A stretch of 64,000 bases of DNA from Belliella buryatensis (GCF_900188245.1 NZ_FZOK01000015.1:1-64000); one strand, 5' to 3'. Shown: positions 53,587-62,985, numbered from the stretch's first letter. Numbers and translations are program-made. The notes: generated by a model not told the origin, from the sequence alone.

Positions 53587-54378
53587 TTAGAATGATTTAA
53601 TCTCCAAGCCTCCAAGAATGACAGAGCCATAAATTTTTAAAATCTTTTTCGGGTCAGGACTTACATTTGGGAACATGCGCTTGTCTTCTACGCCGGCCAA
53701 TACATTAGATACGTTAACTTGCACCTGCCAGTGTGGAGGCACCACTAATTTGACACCACCAAGTGCCACTTCGATATTGAGCATCGCAGGCTCTATCATA
53801 TCTGCTTGGCTGAGGTCAATTTCAGAACCACCTAAAATGGCTGAAATTTTTCCTCCTTTAAAATTTTTGGAAAGAATTCTCTTTTGATCTCCAGAAAGGA
53901 ATGCTTGGGAAGAAATCACCTCAGGCTCAAACCCAAAGTCATCAGATGTGTGATGTTTTGGATTACCGTCCTCGCCTACCTCCTCAGCATCTTGTACAGC
54001 TGAATTAAAACTTGAAAAGTCCTGATTTCCTGTACCAAAAAACTTATCTGTGCCTTTTTTCTGATTGATCAAGAAATAAAAACCCGCTCCAATCAATCCG
54101 AAAGCGATGACATATCCCTCAAAACCTGTGGGCAAATCGACATATTTTTTCAACATAAAAAATGATCCAAAAATGAGCATAAAATAACCGAAGCCATTTT
54201 TGAATTGTGAATTGATCAAAATCACCAATCCAACTGCTATAAATATCATTGGCCAACTAAAAAGCCAAAAAGGAAGTACGAAGCCGAGCTTTTTGATCAA
54301 AATGATCGCACCGACCACAATCAAAATCACACCCAAGGTGTAGTTATTACTTTGATTGCTGAATTTTTGATTTGTCAT
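53587..54378 (-). CDS. LiaF-like membrane protein (DUF5668/toast-rack C-terminus)
   Basis: 263 aa. The N-terminal half has four short membrane helices (YTLGVILIVVGAIILIKKLGF, WPMIFIAVGLVILI, YFMLIFGSFFMLK, YVIAFGLIGAGFYFLI). The C-terminal half (about 165-263) is a small beta-rich domain with ILGGSEIDLSQADM and LGGVKLVVPPHWQVQVN, typical of LiaF/VraT-type proteins that modulate a cell-wall sensor kinase. It is 14 bp before the LytS-like gene, so a LiaF-kinase-regulator unit is plausible. The signal detected is unknown. Confidence 0.85.
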   Translation of the reverse strand: MTNQKFSNQSNNYTLGVILIVVGAIILIKKLGFVLPFWLFSWPMIFIAVGLVILINSQFKNGFGYFMLIFGSFFMLKKYVDLPTGFEGYVIAFGLIGAGFYFLINQKKGTDKFFGTGNQDFSSFNSAVQDAEEVGEDGNPKHHTSDDFGFEPEVISSQAFLSGDQKRILSKNFKGGKISAILGGSEIDLSQADMIEPAMLNIEVALGGVKLVVPPHWQVQVNVSNVLAGVEDKRMFPNVSPDPKKILKIYGSVILGGLEIKSF

Positions 54379-54493
54379 GAGGAACGTCTTTAAAATTTAT
54401 AAAACAAAAATACCTTAATCTCATTCCCCCTTTGTCTATCATTAGGCAAAACACACTCGAAACTCGGTAAAATGCCAAAACATGTCGGCCAAA

Positions 54494-55165
54494 TTATTTA
54501 CTCAATAAAAACTCTGCATATTCCAAATCTTCAGGAGTCGTTATTTTGATGTTTTCTAGATTACCTTCAATCAACTCCACTTGCCAGCCCTGATGTTCAT
54601 AAACAGTGGCATCATCTGTAAAAGTATGCAATTCAATAACCTCAAATGCTTTTTTTATTCTTGCTAACTGAAAAGTCTGAGGTGTCTGCACTAACCGGAA
54701 ATACTGCCTTTCTTGAAAAATCGACTTCCCATCATCTTGTAGTTTCCTGATAGAATCCTTAAGTGCAACCACTGCTATAGCACTTCCTGACTTAGTGGCT
54801 ACTTCATAACTTGATTGAATCACAGAGGGCTCTACAAATGGTCTCACCCCATCGTGAATAGCTACTAGACCTTCTTGCTCTTTGATGGCATTTAATCCAT
54901 TTTTCACAGATTGGAACCTGCTCTTTCCACCAGCCACCACTTGGTGAGGAATCTGAAATTGATGTTGCTCACACAACTCTTCCCATAATTCAAAGTCTCC
55001 TGCTGGAATCACTAAGACTAGCTTGATGTCAATAATAGCCCTTGCGAATTTTTTCAAAGTATGCATCAATACAGGTAAACCTCCAATCGGAAGATATTGC
55101 TTGGGCATAAGAGCTCTCATCCTAGTACCACTGCCTCCTGCTACAATTACCGCATACTTATTCAT
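54494..55165 (-). CDS. ispD: 2-C-methyl-D-erythritol 4-phosphate cytidylyltransferase
   Basis: 223 aa, the third enzyme of the non-mevalonate isoprenoid route, joining CTP to methylerythritol phosphate. The N-terminal nucleotide-binding AGGSGTRMRALMPKQYLPIGG, the later HDGVRPFVEPSVI and the C-terminal TDDATVYEHQG and EGNLENIKITTPEDL are diagnostic. Expected length. It lies 79 bp before queA's stop on the same strand, with a terminator between them. Confidence 0.97.
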   Translation of the reverse strand: MNKYAVIVAGGSGTRMRALMPKQYLPIGGLPVLMHTLKKFARAIIDIKLVLVIPAGDFELWEELCEQHQFQIPHQVVAGGKSRFQSVKNGLNAIKEQEGLVAIHDGVRPFVEPSVIQSSYEVATKSGSAIAVVALKDSIRKLQDDGKSIFQERQYFRLVQTPQTFQLARIKKAFEVIELHTFTDDATVYEHQGWQVELIEGNLENIKITTPEDLEYAEFLLSK

Positions 55166-55217
55166 ATTTGCACCATTAATTTAGATGCCCAAAGTTGGGG
55201 AAATATTAAAAATAAAA

Positions 55218-55238
55218 AAAGGCTCTTGAAGAGCCTTT
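55218..55238 (-). terminator. Intrinsic terminator after queA
   Basis: AAAGGCTCTTGAAGAGCCTTT hairpin with a T-run (on the minus strand) 7 bp past the queA stop. Confidence 0.85.
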
Positions 55239-55244
55239 CTATTA

Positions 55245-56294
55245 TCATATGATCAACATTGCATCTCCATAAGAGAAGAATCTATATTTTTCTTTGATGG
55301 CTTCTTGATATGCCTTCATGATCAAATCATAACCTCCAAAAGCCGAAGCTGTCATCAACAAAGTGGACTCTGGTAAATGGAAGTTGGTAATCAACGCATT
55401 GGCAATTTTAAAATCATAAGGAGGAATGATGAATTTATCCGTCCAACCATCACTCACTTTCAATCTATTATTAGCGGTCACAGAAGACTCTACCGTCTTT
55501 AGAGTAGTTGTACCTACTGCTACTACCCTTTTCTTATTATCCAAAGCATCATTGACAAGATCTACGGTTCTCTGCGGAATGTCATAATTTTCAGAATCCA
55601 TCTTATGCTTCGTCAAGTCTTCTACATCAACTTGACGAAAGGTTCCCAAACCTACATGCAATGTGATGGGAGATACCTCTACCCCTTTGAGCTCAAGCCT
55701 CTTCAGCAAGTGTGGTGTAAAGTGAAGACCAGCAGTTGGTGCCGCCACAGCACCTACATGCTGAGCAAAAATAGTTTGATATCTCTCTCTGTCTTCTGGC
55801 TCGATTTTTCTATCGATGAACTCCTTCAATAGAGGCGTCTCACCTAAAGTATCTATCGTTTTGTAAAACTCTTCATCAGTCCCATCGAAAAGGAACCTAA
55901 TCGTTCTCCCTCTTGATGTAGTGTTATCAATTACTTCAGCTACTAGGTCACTGTCACCGAAATAAAGCTTATTACCAACACGGATTTTTCTAGCAGGGTC
56001 TACCAATACATCCCAAAGTCTCAATTCCTGATTGAGTTCTCTCAATAGGAAAACCTCAATCTTAGCTCCTGTTTTTTCTTTGTTTCCATAAAGTCTAGCA
56101 GGGAAAACCTTCGTATTGTTCATCACAAAAACATCCCCTTCGCCGAAGTAATCGGTGATTTCTTTGAACATTCTGTGTTCAATTTCACCTGTTTTTTTGT
56201 GAACAACCATCAAACGAGACTCGTCTCTGTTTTCTGCCGGATAAAGGGAAATAAGTTTTCTTGGAACTTCGAATTTAAAATCGGATAACTTCAT
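55245..56294 (-). CDS. queA: S-adenosylmethionine:tRNA ribosyltransferase-isomerase
   Basis: 349 aa. It adds the ribosyl group of S-adenosylmethionine to preQ1 in tRNA to make epoxyqueuosine. The conserved [71 protein letters not shown] and [18 protein letters not shown] are all present. The usual queuosine partners (queG, tgt) are not near. A TAACTTTG box at 56350-56357 may be its promoter's -7 element. Confidence 0.97.
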   Translation of the reverse strand: MKLSDFKFEVPRKLISLYPAENRDESRLMVVHKKTGEIEHRMFKEITDYFGEGDVFVMNNTKVFPARLYGNKEKTGAKIEVFLLRELNQELRLWDVLVDPARKIRVGNKLYFGDSDLVAEVIDNTTSRGRTIRFLFDGTDEEFYKTIDTLGETPLLKEFIDRKIEPEDRERYQTIFAQHVGAVAAPTAGLHFTPHLLKRLELKGVEVSPITLHVGLGTFRQVDVEDLTKHKMDSENYDIPQRTVDLVNDALDNKKRVVAVGTTTLKTVESSVTANNRLKVSDGWTDKFIIPPYDFKIANALITNFHLPESTLLMTASAFGGYDLIMKAYQEAIKEKYRFFSYGDAMLII

Positions 56295-56349
56295 ATAGAA
56301 TGAATGTAGTGTGCTTTGAGATTAATTTTACGATACTTCGTAAAAACTG

Positions 56350-56357
56350 CAAAGTTA
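56350..56357 (-). promoter_or_regulatory. Putative -7 box of queA
   Basis: Minus-strand TAACTTTG fits TAnnTTTG, 56 bases before the queA start; the upstream TTTG is not clear. Confidence 0.4.
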
Positions 56358-56421
56358 ACAAGAAAAATCCCTAAATGTATCCTATCTTGTGAATTAGTTT
56401 TGAAAACAAACAGTATTTACC

Positions 56422-57669
56422 GTGATCGCAATCAAACTTATTTGGGAAAGCATTCTTTTTGCTCTCCAAGCTTTAAAAGCCAATCTAACCAGAACCATTC
56501 TTTCATTATTAGGTGTAACAGTCGGTATTTTCGCCATTATCGCTGTTTTCACTTTAGTTGATTCCCTCGAGAACAACATCAAAAATAGCTTGAGCTTTCT
56601 GGGCAATAATGTCATGACTGTTGATAAATTTGATTACTCAGCAGGTGGGCCGGACTTCCCTTGGTGGAAGTACTTCAGAAGACCTAATAATACCTTTGCA
56701 GAATATACTTTCTTAAGAGATAATGTAAGAGGTGCTGACGGTATTACTATTTTTGCAGATGCAAATGTGACTGTTCAATCTGGAAATAACTCCTATAGCG
56801 GAACATCTCTTAAAGGGGTTTCTTTTACTTATAAAGATGTCTATGATGTTCCGATAGGAACAGGAAGATTCTTCACTGAATTGGAAATTAACTCTGCTAG
56901 AAATGTAATTCTAATAGGGACAAAAATTGCTAATTCACTTTTCCCAAATAGCGACCCTTTGGGAAAAGAGTTGAAAATTCGTGGTCAGAAATTCTTTGTA
57001 ATTGGTGTTTTTGAAGAAGAAGGTGAAGCACTTTTTGACACGCCATCCAAAGACGAAGCCGTAATGGTTCCCTACGGCACATTCACTAAACTTTACAATG
57101 TAGGCAGGTATGGGCTTGGCCCAAGTATTGCCATGAAAGGACAAGAAGATGATGCTGGATTGATTGCATTGGAAAATGAAGTCAAAGGACTTCTAAGGGC
57201 TAAGCGAGGGCTAAAACCTACCGAAGAAGACAATTTTTCACTCAATAAATCAGAGTTCATCATGAATACAATCGGCTCAATTTTCGATGTGATCAGTGGC
57301 GCAGGTTGGGTAATTGGAGGTTTTTCTATTTTAGTTGGAGGATTTGGGATAGCTAATATCATGTTTGTATCTGTAAAAGAACGAACAAGCATCATTGGTC
57401 TTCAAAAATCTCTTGGTGCTAAAAATTACTTTATCTTATTTCAATTCCTTTTTGAAGCGATGTTCTTAAGCTTGATAGGAGGAATTGCTGGAATTTTCCT
57501 CGTCTACCTCATTACATTTATACAACTGGGTTCTTTAGAACTAACCCTGACCTTTGGCAACATCATCTTAGGGCTTGGAGTATCCTCACTTATTGGCGTA
57601 GTCTCTGGAATCGTTCCTGCAACTTTAGCAGCTAGGCTGGATCCAGTAGAAGCAATTAGATCAAATTAA
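56422..57669 (+). CDS. MacB-like ABC permease, orphan
   Basis: A 415-aa permease of the MacB/FtsX fold with an N-terminal helix (TRTILSLLGVTVGIFAIIAVFTLV), a periplasmic domain to about residue 280 and three C-terminal helices. The start codon is GTG, which gives MIAIKLIWESILFALQALKANLTRT; no ATG gives the N-terminal helix. It has no adjacent ATPase or membrane-fusion gene, so its partner must lie elsewhere. The C-terminal LDPVEAIRSN is typical. The efflux or lipoprotein substrate is unknown. Confidence 0.88.
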   Translation: MIAIKLIWESILFALQALKANLTRTILSLLGVTVGIFAIIAVFTLVDSLENNIKNSLSFLGNNVMTVDKFDYSAGGPDFPWWKYFRRPNNTFAEYTFLRDNVRGADGITIFADANVTVQSGNNSYSGTSLKGVSFTYKDVYDVPIGTGRFFTELEINSARNVILIGTKIANSLFPNSDPLGKELKIRGQKFFVIGVFEEEGEALFDTPSKDEAVMVPYGTFTKLYNVGRYGLGPSIAMKGQEDDAGLIALENEVKGLLRAKRGLKPTEEDNFSLNKSEFIMNTIGSIFDVISGAGWVIGGFSILVGGFGIANIMFVSVKERTSIIGLQKSLGAKNYFILFQFLFEAMFLSLIGGIAGIFLVYLITFIQLGSLELTLTFGNIILGLGVSSLIGVVSGIVPATLAARLDPVEAIRSN

Positions 57670-57689
57670 AGAAATCACAATAATCAAAA

Positions 57690-57718
57690 AAAGACCCGCT
57701 CTCAAAGCAGGTCTTTTT
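57690..57718. terminator. Bidirectional terminator
   Basis: AAAGACC / GGTCTTT with a bulged stem and loop, between the convergent permease and recA genes, with T- and A-runs on both sides. Confidence 0.85.
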
Positions 57719-57798
57719 ACTATTTAGCAGAAAGCATTCAGCTTAACTTCACAAGTAATGTTCAATCTTAAACTGATCTTACTGATCGCTAACATCTT

Positions 57799-58830
57799 TT
57801 AGTCTTCTCCTAACTCCTCTGGCAAGGTAGCTTTTCCCAATCCTGCTTTTTCTTTAATCTTTTTCTCCAACTCTTCCATTAGCTCAGGATTATCCAAAAG
57901 TAAAGCTTTAACTGCATCTCTACCTTGGCCAAGTTTGTTGCCTTCATAAGAAAACCACGAGCCTGCTTTTTTGATTATATCAAACTCCACACCCAGATCA
58001 ATGATCTCTCCGACTTTAGAGATACCTTGACCATACATAATATCAAACTCCACTACTTTAAAAGGAGGTGCAACTTTATTTTTCACAACTTTCACCTTGG
58101 TTCTATTACCAAGTATATTGTCAGCAGATTCTTTGATCTGACCGATTCTCCTGATATCCAATCTTACAGATGCATAAAACTTCAAGGCATTACCACCTGT
58201 AGTAGTCTCTGGGCTACCAAACATGACTCCTATTTTATCTCTCAACTGATTGATGAAAATACAAGCACAGCCAGTTTTATTGATTGCTCCAGTGAGTTTC
58301 CTAAGCGCTTGAGACATCAACCTTGCCTGAAGGCCCATTTTACTATCCCCCATATCTCCTTCTAATTCACCTTTGGGAACTAAAGCAGCCACTGAATCTA
58401 TTACTATGATATCAATCGCTCCAGAACGTATCAGATGCTCTGCAATTTCAAGTGCTTGCTCACCATTGTCAGGCTGAGAGATCAAGAGATTTTCTGTATC
58501 AATGCCCAATTTCTCTGCATAAGACTTATCAAAGGCATGCTCTGCATCTATAAATGCAGCCAAACCTCCAGCCTTTTGAGCTTCAGCAATACAATGCATG
58601 GTCAAGGTTGTCTTACCAGAGGATTCAGGACCATAAATCTCAATCACCCTCCCTCGGGGAATTCCACCAATACCTAAAGCCATATCCAAACCTAATGAAC
58701 CAGTGGATATCGCTGGAATATCCTGCACTTTGTTGTCACTGAGTTTCATGACAGTTCCCTTTCCATAGGTCTTCTCCAACTTATCAATGGTCAACTGCAG
58801 GGCTTTGAGTTTTTCTATATTTGCGCTCAT
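57799..58830 (-). CDS. recA: Recombinase A
   Basis: 343 aa. Walker [10 protein letters not shown] (67-75) and the DNA-binding/L2 regions [58 protein letters not shown] are complete. RecA forms the strand-exchange filament and stimulates the SOS repressor. The C-terminal acidic tail (ELGED) is normal. Its likely promoter is at 58933-58963; no LexA-type box is obvious to me. Confidence 0.98.
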   Translation of the reverse strand: MSANIEKLKALQLTIDKLEKTYGKGTVMKLSDNKVQDIPAISTGSLGLDMALGIGGIPRGRVIEIYGPESSGKTTLTMHCIAEAQKAGGLAAFIDAEHAFDKSYAEKLGIDTENLLISQPDNGEQALEIAEHLIRSGAIDIIVIDSVAALVPKGELEGDMGDSKMGLQARLMSQALRKLTGAINKTGCACIFINQLRDKIGVMFGSPETTTGGNALKFYASVRLDIRRIGQIKESADNILGNRTKVKVVKNKVAPPFKVVEFDIMYGQGISKVGEIIDLGVEFDIIKKAGSWFSYEGNKLGQGRDAVKALLLDNPELMEELEKKIKEKAGLGKATLPEELGED

Positions 58831-58932
58831 ATTTGAATATTAACTTTTTCTTGATTTGAATTTGTGAAATTAATGATTGATACTTGGAGAACCAACTGAT
58901 ATAAACAACATAGTCGGATAATCCGTACCTAG

Positions 58933-58963
58933 CAAAGGTTAAATAATACTAACAAGTTGTCAA
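58933..58963 (-). promoter_or_regulatory. Putative recA promoter
   Basis: TTG (58961-58963), 20 bases, then AACCTTTG (58933-58940), one change from TAnnTTTG, on the minus strand. Confidence 0.5.
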
Positions 58964-59015
58964 CCGTAAATATTGGAATAAGATTTGAAAAGACTTGTTC
59001 GAAAAACAAAAGTTA

Positions 59016-59807
59016 ATGAAAAATCATTTATTTAAGTCACTAATTGTCGCATTTTTTTGCAGCTTGGGAAGTATCTCTGGATTTGCCCAACAGAAAAATA
59101 ATGCTTTCAAGCAAGGGGAAGAGCTCACTTTTAAAGTTTCTTATGGCTTCCTTGATGCAGCGGAAGCAAAAATGAAAGTTTATCCTATGGTAAGTACCAT
59201 CAATAGTAATCCCGTCTATAGAATCGATGTCACTGGTGAGACACTTGGATTGTTTAAGTTATTCAAAGTGAACGACACTTGGGGAAGCTATCTAGATACG
59301 ACCAAAATCATCCCATATCAATCTTACAGATTCATCGAAGAAGGAAAATATCGTAAAAATGAAAGGGTCATCTTTGACCATGAAAAAGGAAATGCCAAGG
59401 TACGTCTTTATGACAGAGAAAATAAAAAAGTAGTAGATACCAAGGATTACAAAGTCCCTTCCAACGTTCAGGATATTGTAAGTGGGTTTTACCTTCTTAG
59501 AACAATGGATTTGAAAAAATATAAAAAAGGAGACATTGTCCATATCACAGGTTTTTTTGATAAAGAAATATATAACCTAAAATTAATATATGAAGGAAAA
59601 GAAAAGCTATCAACCCAAGTAGGAGACTTCGACACCTTCATGTTTACGCCTATAATGCCCGCCAATAAACTGTTCAGAGGAGAGCATCCCGTCACTGTGT
59701 GGGTTTCTGATGATCAAAATAAAATCCCACTTAAAATCAAAGCGCGCTTAATGGTCGGTGCACTTAACATGGATATCACTGAAGCCAAAGGTTTACGTAA
59801 TAATTAA
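59016..59807 (+). CDS. DUF3108 family secreted protein
   Basis: The 263-aa protein starts at the ATG giving a signal peptide (MKNHLFKSLIVAFFCSLGSISGFA). The mature part is a beta-rich domain with the family features GEELTFKVSYGFLDAAEAKMKVYP, RVIFDHEKGNAKVRLYD and VWVSDDQNKIPLKIKARLMVGALNMDI. It is periplasmic with unknown role. An upstream in-frame start is not needed. It directly precedes the Pho-box-like repeats of the phoB gene. Confidence 0.88.
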   Translation: MKNHLFKSLIVAFFCSLGSISGFAQQKNNAFKQGEELTFKVSYGFLDAAEAKMKVYPMVSTINSNPVYRIDVTGETLGLFKLFKVNDTWGSYLDTTKIIPYQSYRFIEEGKYRKNERVIFDHEKGNAKVRLYDRENKKVVDTKDYKVPSNVQDIVSGFYLLRTMDLKKYKKGDIVHITGFFDKEIYNLKLIYEGKEKLSTQVGDFDTFMFTPIMPANKLFRGEHPVTVWVSDDQNKIPLKIKARLMVGALNMDITEAKGLRNN

Positions 59808-59835
59808 TTGACACTTGCTTAACAATGCCTTAACA
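59808..59835 (+). promoter_or_regulatory. Triple Pho-box-like direct repeat
   Basis: TTGACA-N5-TTAACA-N5-TTAACA at 59808, 59819 and 59830: three TT(A/G)ACA units at an exact 11-bp period, as in Pho boxes bound by PhoP/PhoB-type regulators. It begins right after the DUF3108 stop and is about 120 bp before the phoB start, which suggests autoregulation. Confidence 0.65.
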
Positions 59836-59956
59836 TTAGGGAGTCAAATGAAAACTTTCTGTTGTTTTTAGGTTTCTCTATCAACAAGAAGCAAATTTAT
59901 GTGAGGTCTTTTTCTAAATTAGCGTCAGAATTAAACCAGAAACCAGCGGCATAGCC

Positions 59957-60646
59957 ATGAGCGAAAAACAGAAAGTCAAAGTCCTTGTAGTCGATGATGA
60001 ACCAGATATCATAGAGATTCTGAGTTACAATCTCAAAAAAGAAGGCTATGAAGTAGAGACAGCTGAAGACGGAATGAAAGGTGTGAAAATTGCCTCCAAA
60101 TTCCAACCTGACGTGATCCTTCTAGATATCATGATGCCCAATCAGGATGGTGTAGAGACCTGCCGACAAATTAGAGAAATACCTGAACTCAAAAACACTT
60201 TTATCATATTTCTTACTGCAAGATCTGAGGAATATTCTGAGGTTGCGGCTTTTGATGTTGGGGCAGATGACTATATTACCAAGCCAATCAAACCGCGAGC
60301 CTTGATGAGCAGAATAGCAGCACTTTTTAGAAGAGAAGCCAAAAAAGAGCAAGAACTCACCCAAATCAAAATCAAGGATCTTACCATAGATCGCACAAGC
60401 TACACTATAGACAAAAGTGGCAAAACAATCATTTTACCCAAAAAAGAATTCGAACTTTTGTATTTCCTTGCAAAAAACCCTAATATGGTTTTCAGTAGAG
60501 ATGAACTCTTGCAGAATATTTGGGGTGCCGATGTATTTGTCTTGGCTAGGACCGTCGATGTGCATATCAGAAAAGTAAGAGAAAAGATCGGAGACGATTA
60601 CATCACTACTGTGAAAGGCGTAGGGTATAAATTCGAACTGAACTGA
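59957..60646 (+). CDS. phoB: OmpR/PhoB-type response regulator
   Basis: 229 aa. Receiver domain with VVDDEPD, phosphoacceptor Asp57 (VILLDIMMP), FLTARSEEYSEVAAFDVGADDYITKPI; C-terminal winged helix with PKKEFELLYFLAKNPNMVFSRDELLQNIWG and RTVDVHIRKVREKIGDDYITTVKGVGYKFE. The kinase gene follows 11 bp later. The pair and the upstream Pho-box-like array point to phosphate-starvation control, but the name is inferred. Confidence 0.87.
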   Translation: MSEKQKVKVLVVDDEPDIIEILSYNLKKEGYEVETAEDGMKGVKIASKFQPDVILLDIMMPNQDGVETCRQIREIPELKNTFIIFLTARSEEYSEVAAFDVGADDYITKPIKPRALMSRIAALFRREAKKEQELTQIKIKDLTIDRTSYTIDKSGKTIILPKKEFELLYFLAKNPNMVFSRDELLQNIWGADVFVLARTVDVHIRKVREKIGDDYITTVKGVGYKFELN

Positions 60647-60657
60647 TCTAATCACAC

Positions 60658-61716
60658 ATGCTTACCACTTCAAGGGGGATCTCTTTTATTTTGGCTATTG
60701 CCATTTCTGCCTTGACGGTAGCATTTTTGTACTTAATGGATGACGCCACTGCTACACTCCTCTTGGTGGCAGGAGCTATTTCATTTTCGGTTTCTTATAT
60801 CCTGATGAATGTCACTTTAGAATTTTTGATTTTCAAGGAAATAAGCAATATCTACACAGTATTAGATAAAATTCAAAAGAAAGATCTTTCTTCTATCAAC
60901 GAGAAATCTGCCAGGACATCCATTTCGCCTCTGCGCAAAATCAACAAGACGATCAACTCTTATGCACTTGCCAAAAACAAAGAGATAGAAACACTACAGA
61001 AAAACGCAACTTTCAGAAGAGAGTTTATAGCTGATATTTCGCATGAACTCAAGACACCAATTTTTGCTGCTCAAGGCTTTATTCATACACTTCTGGATGG
61101 GGCAGTCGATGATGAAGAAGTGCGATACAAATTCCTAAAAAGAGCAGCTAAAAGCCTCAACTCTCTTGACAAACTGGTTCAGGATTTACTTACGCTCAAT
61201 CAAATGGAAAGCGGTGTGATTAAATTTCACTTTGAAAAATTTGATCTGAAAGATTTGATCTTAGAAGTAATTGAAGAATTGGAGCAAAAAGCTGCGAAGA
61301 GAGATGTTTTGATTCGATTTTTCTATGATAAGTCCAAAACCTTCCTCACGACAGCTGACAAAGACAAAATATTCAGAGTATGTCAAAACCTGATTTCTAA
61401 CGCCATCAAATACAATCACGATGGTGGCGAAGTAGAAGTCATTCTTCAAACGAATAAGAGCCAACATAGTGTCGAGGTAAAAGATAACGGTCAAGGAATA
61501 CCGCCTGAAGATCTGAAAAGAATTTTTGAAAGATTCTACAGGGTAGAAAAAAGTCGCTCTCGAGAAAAAGGCGGTACAGGGTTGGGATTGGCGATTGTCA
61601 AACATATTTTAGAAGCTCACCAAAGCAAAATTGCAGTCAGCAGCACATTGGGCAAAGGCTCTATTTTCAGTTTTTCCCTGCCAGTGGAAAAAAAGAAAGA
61701 GTCAAGCGACAAATAA
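60658..61716 (+). CDS. phoR: Sensor histidine kinase, PhoR-like
   Basis: 352 aa with two N-terminal membrane helices (ISFILAIAISALTVAFLYLM and ATLLLVAGAISFSVSYILM) and a tiny extracytoplasmic loop, so it probably senses through another protein, as PhoR does through the Pst/PhoU system. Kinase core: REFIADISHELKTPIFAAQGF (His129), NLISNAIKYNHDGG, DNGQGIPPEDL and GGTGLGLAIVKHIL. Its partner is the regulator just upstream. Its end overlaps the convergent 61702 gene by 15 bp. Confidence 0.88.
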   Translation: MLTTSRGISFILAIAISALTVAFLYLMDDATATLLLVAGAISFSVSYILMNVTLEFLIFKEISNIYTVLDKIQKKDLSSINEKSARTSISPLRKINKTINSYALAKNKEIETLQKNATFRREFIADISHELKTPIFAAQGFIHTLLDGAVDDEEVRYKFLKRAAKSLNSLDKLVQDLLTLNQMESGVIKFHFEKFDLKDLILEVIEELEQKAAKRDVLIRFFYDKSKTFLTTADKDKIFRVCQNLISNAIKYNHDGGEVEVILQTNKSQHSVEVKDNGQGIPPEDLKRIFERFYRVEKSRSREKGGTGLGLAIVKHILEAHQSKIAVSSTLGKGSIFSFSLPVEKKKESSDK

Positions 61717-62085
61717 ATCATAGAGTTCTTCCAAAGTAGCCTCTAAATCATCCGAAAAACCGCCATGCGGTCGGGAGGTTTGAATCATAGAACTTCGGTT
61801 GGCTGTCAGCCAGCGGAATCTTGAAGGCGTATCTTGCTGTGAGATGGGGCTACCATTTGCTTTGCCTTGGCAGATTTGATCTAAGGATTCGAGATAATTT
61901 TCAAATAGCTGGGCATCAGCTTCAGGGTCTAAAGCCTTGAGCTTTGAGATATCCAGACTGACTTTACATTTCAAGAAATTTTCCTTCTTGGAGCAGAGCA
62001 AGACACCCACATTGATAAATTCCTCGCGCTCTACCCTAGGCACAACTCTCAGAATGGCATATTCATATAAGTGCTTTCCTTGCAT
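61702..62085 (-). CDS. DUF3037 family protein
   Basis: 127 aa with the family start GKHLYEYAILRVVPRVEREEFINVGVLLCSK and later LDPEADAQLFENYLESLDQICQG and LTANRSSMIQTSRPH. No enzyme motif is known for DUF3037. It overlaps the HipA-like kinase gene by 23 bp, so the two form a translationally coupled unit, and this pairing is seen in other Bacteroidota genomes by general knowledge. The pair may work as a kinase with a regulator or partner. Confidence 0.85.
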   Translation of the reverse strand: MQGKHLYEYAILRVVPRVEREEFINVGVLLCSKKENFLKCKVSLDISKLKALDPEADAQLFENYLESLDQICQGKANGSPISQQDTPSRFRWLTANRSSMIQTSRPHGGFSDDLEATLEELYDLFVA

Positions 62086-62866
62086 CTTCCGCCTCTTTTA
62101 TAAATACTCCTGAAAATTCTAATCTCTTCATTAAAAACGATTCATAGATCGCCTTTCCTTCTTCTGCATCTTCCACATCTCTAGATGCCAAGATCCATTC
62201 ATCAGGGATCAAGTCAACGATGGTTCGGATAGCCGCAGGAGTAAGAATTTTCCTAAATTCTAGGTCAACTGCTTTAAATTCGCTTGCATTAGGAAGTAAG
62301 ACGTGTGTTTTGATCGTAGTAAAGGGACTTTCAGCATGCTTTTGCCAATTGTCCCAAGAATGATGAAAAAGGAAAGAAGCGCCATGATCAATCAGCCAAA
62401 GTTCTCTGTTCCAAATCAGCATATTGGTATTTCGAAAAGTCCGATCCACATTCGTGATGTATGCATCTAGCCAAACAATCTTCGATGCCAAAATCGAATC
62501 TACCTGTGTAGCACCAGGATCAAAAGTCAAAGCCTTGGAGAGAAAATGAAGTGCAAGATTAAGCCCTTGACTCCCTTTGAGCAAATCCTGAATTTCCTCA
62601 TCCCCCTCTGATCTTCCAAAAGCTTCATCCAAATTGGCAAAAACCAATTCAGGAACTTTAAAGCCAAGCAATCTGGCAATTTCTCCCCCAAGCAACTCAG
62701 CGATCAATGCCTTTTCACGCTGACCCGCTCCCCTAAACTTCAATACATAGCTAAATCCATCATCCGCATCTGCCAAAGCAGGCAAAGAACCCCCTTCCCG
62801 CAATGGCATGACATAGCGCATGACATTGACGGTACGAAGTTTAGAATTGAGTATTTGATTGTTCAT
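62063..62866 (-). CDS. HipA-like protein kinase (HipA_2)
   Basis: 267 aa, a compact HipA-type kinase fold without the HipA N-terminal half. Visible kinase features are Lys43 in SYVLKFRG (ATP lysine), the catalytic loop DAYITNVDRTFRNTNMLIW (Asp141, Asn146, Asn148) and WLIDHGASF (metal Asp160). HipA kinases phosphorylate glutamyl-tRNA synthetase and cause growth arrest; here a target is not known. A start at the ATG 45 bases downstream would also give a good N-terminus (MRYVMPLREGGS). It overlaps the DUF3037 gene by 23 bp and has no HipB-like repressor next to it. Confidence 0.85.
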   Translation of the reverse strand: MNNQILNSKLRTVNVMRYVMPLREGGSLPALADADDGFSYVLKFRGAGQREKALIAELLGGEIARLLGFKVPELVFANLDEAFGRSEGDEEIQDLLKGSQGLNLALHFLSKALTFDPGATQVDSILASKIVWLDAYITNVDRTFRNTNMLIWNRELWLIDHGASFLFHHSWDNWQKHAESPFTTIKTHVLLPNASEFKAVDLEFRKILTPAAIRTIVDLIPDEWILASRDVEDAEEGKAIYESFLMKRLEFSGVFIKEAEDARKALI

Positions 62867-62985
62867 TCGTTTGCTTTTTCCTATCCCAAAGGTAAAATAA
62901 AAGTGTAAATGTCAAGGATAAAGGAAAGATCAAATTTTCAAATCGTCCGTACTCACGGCACTCAGCACTTGCGCTAACGTCTTTT

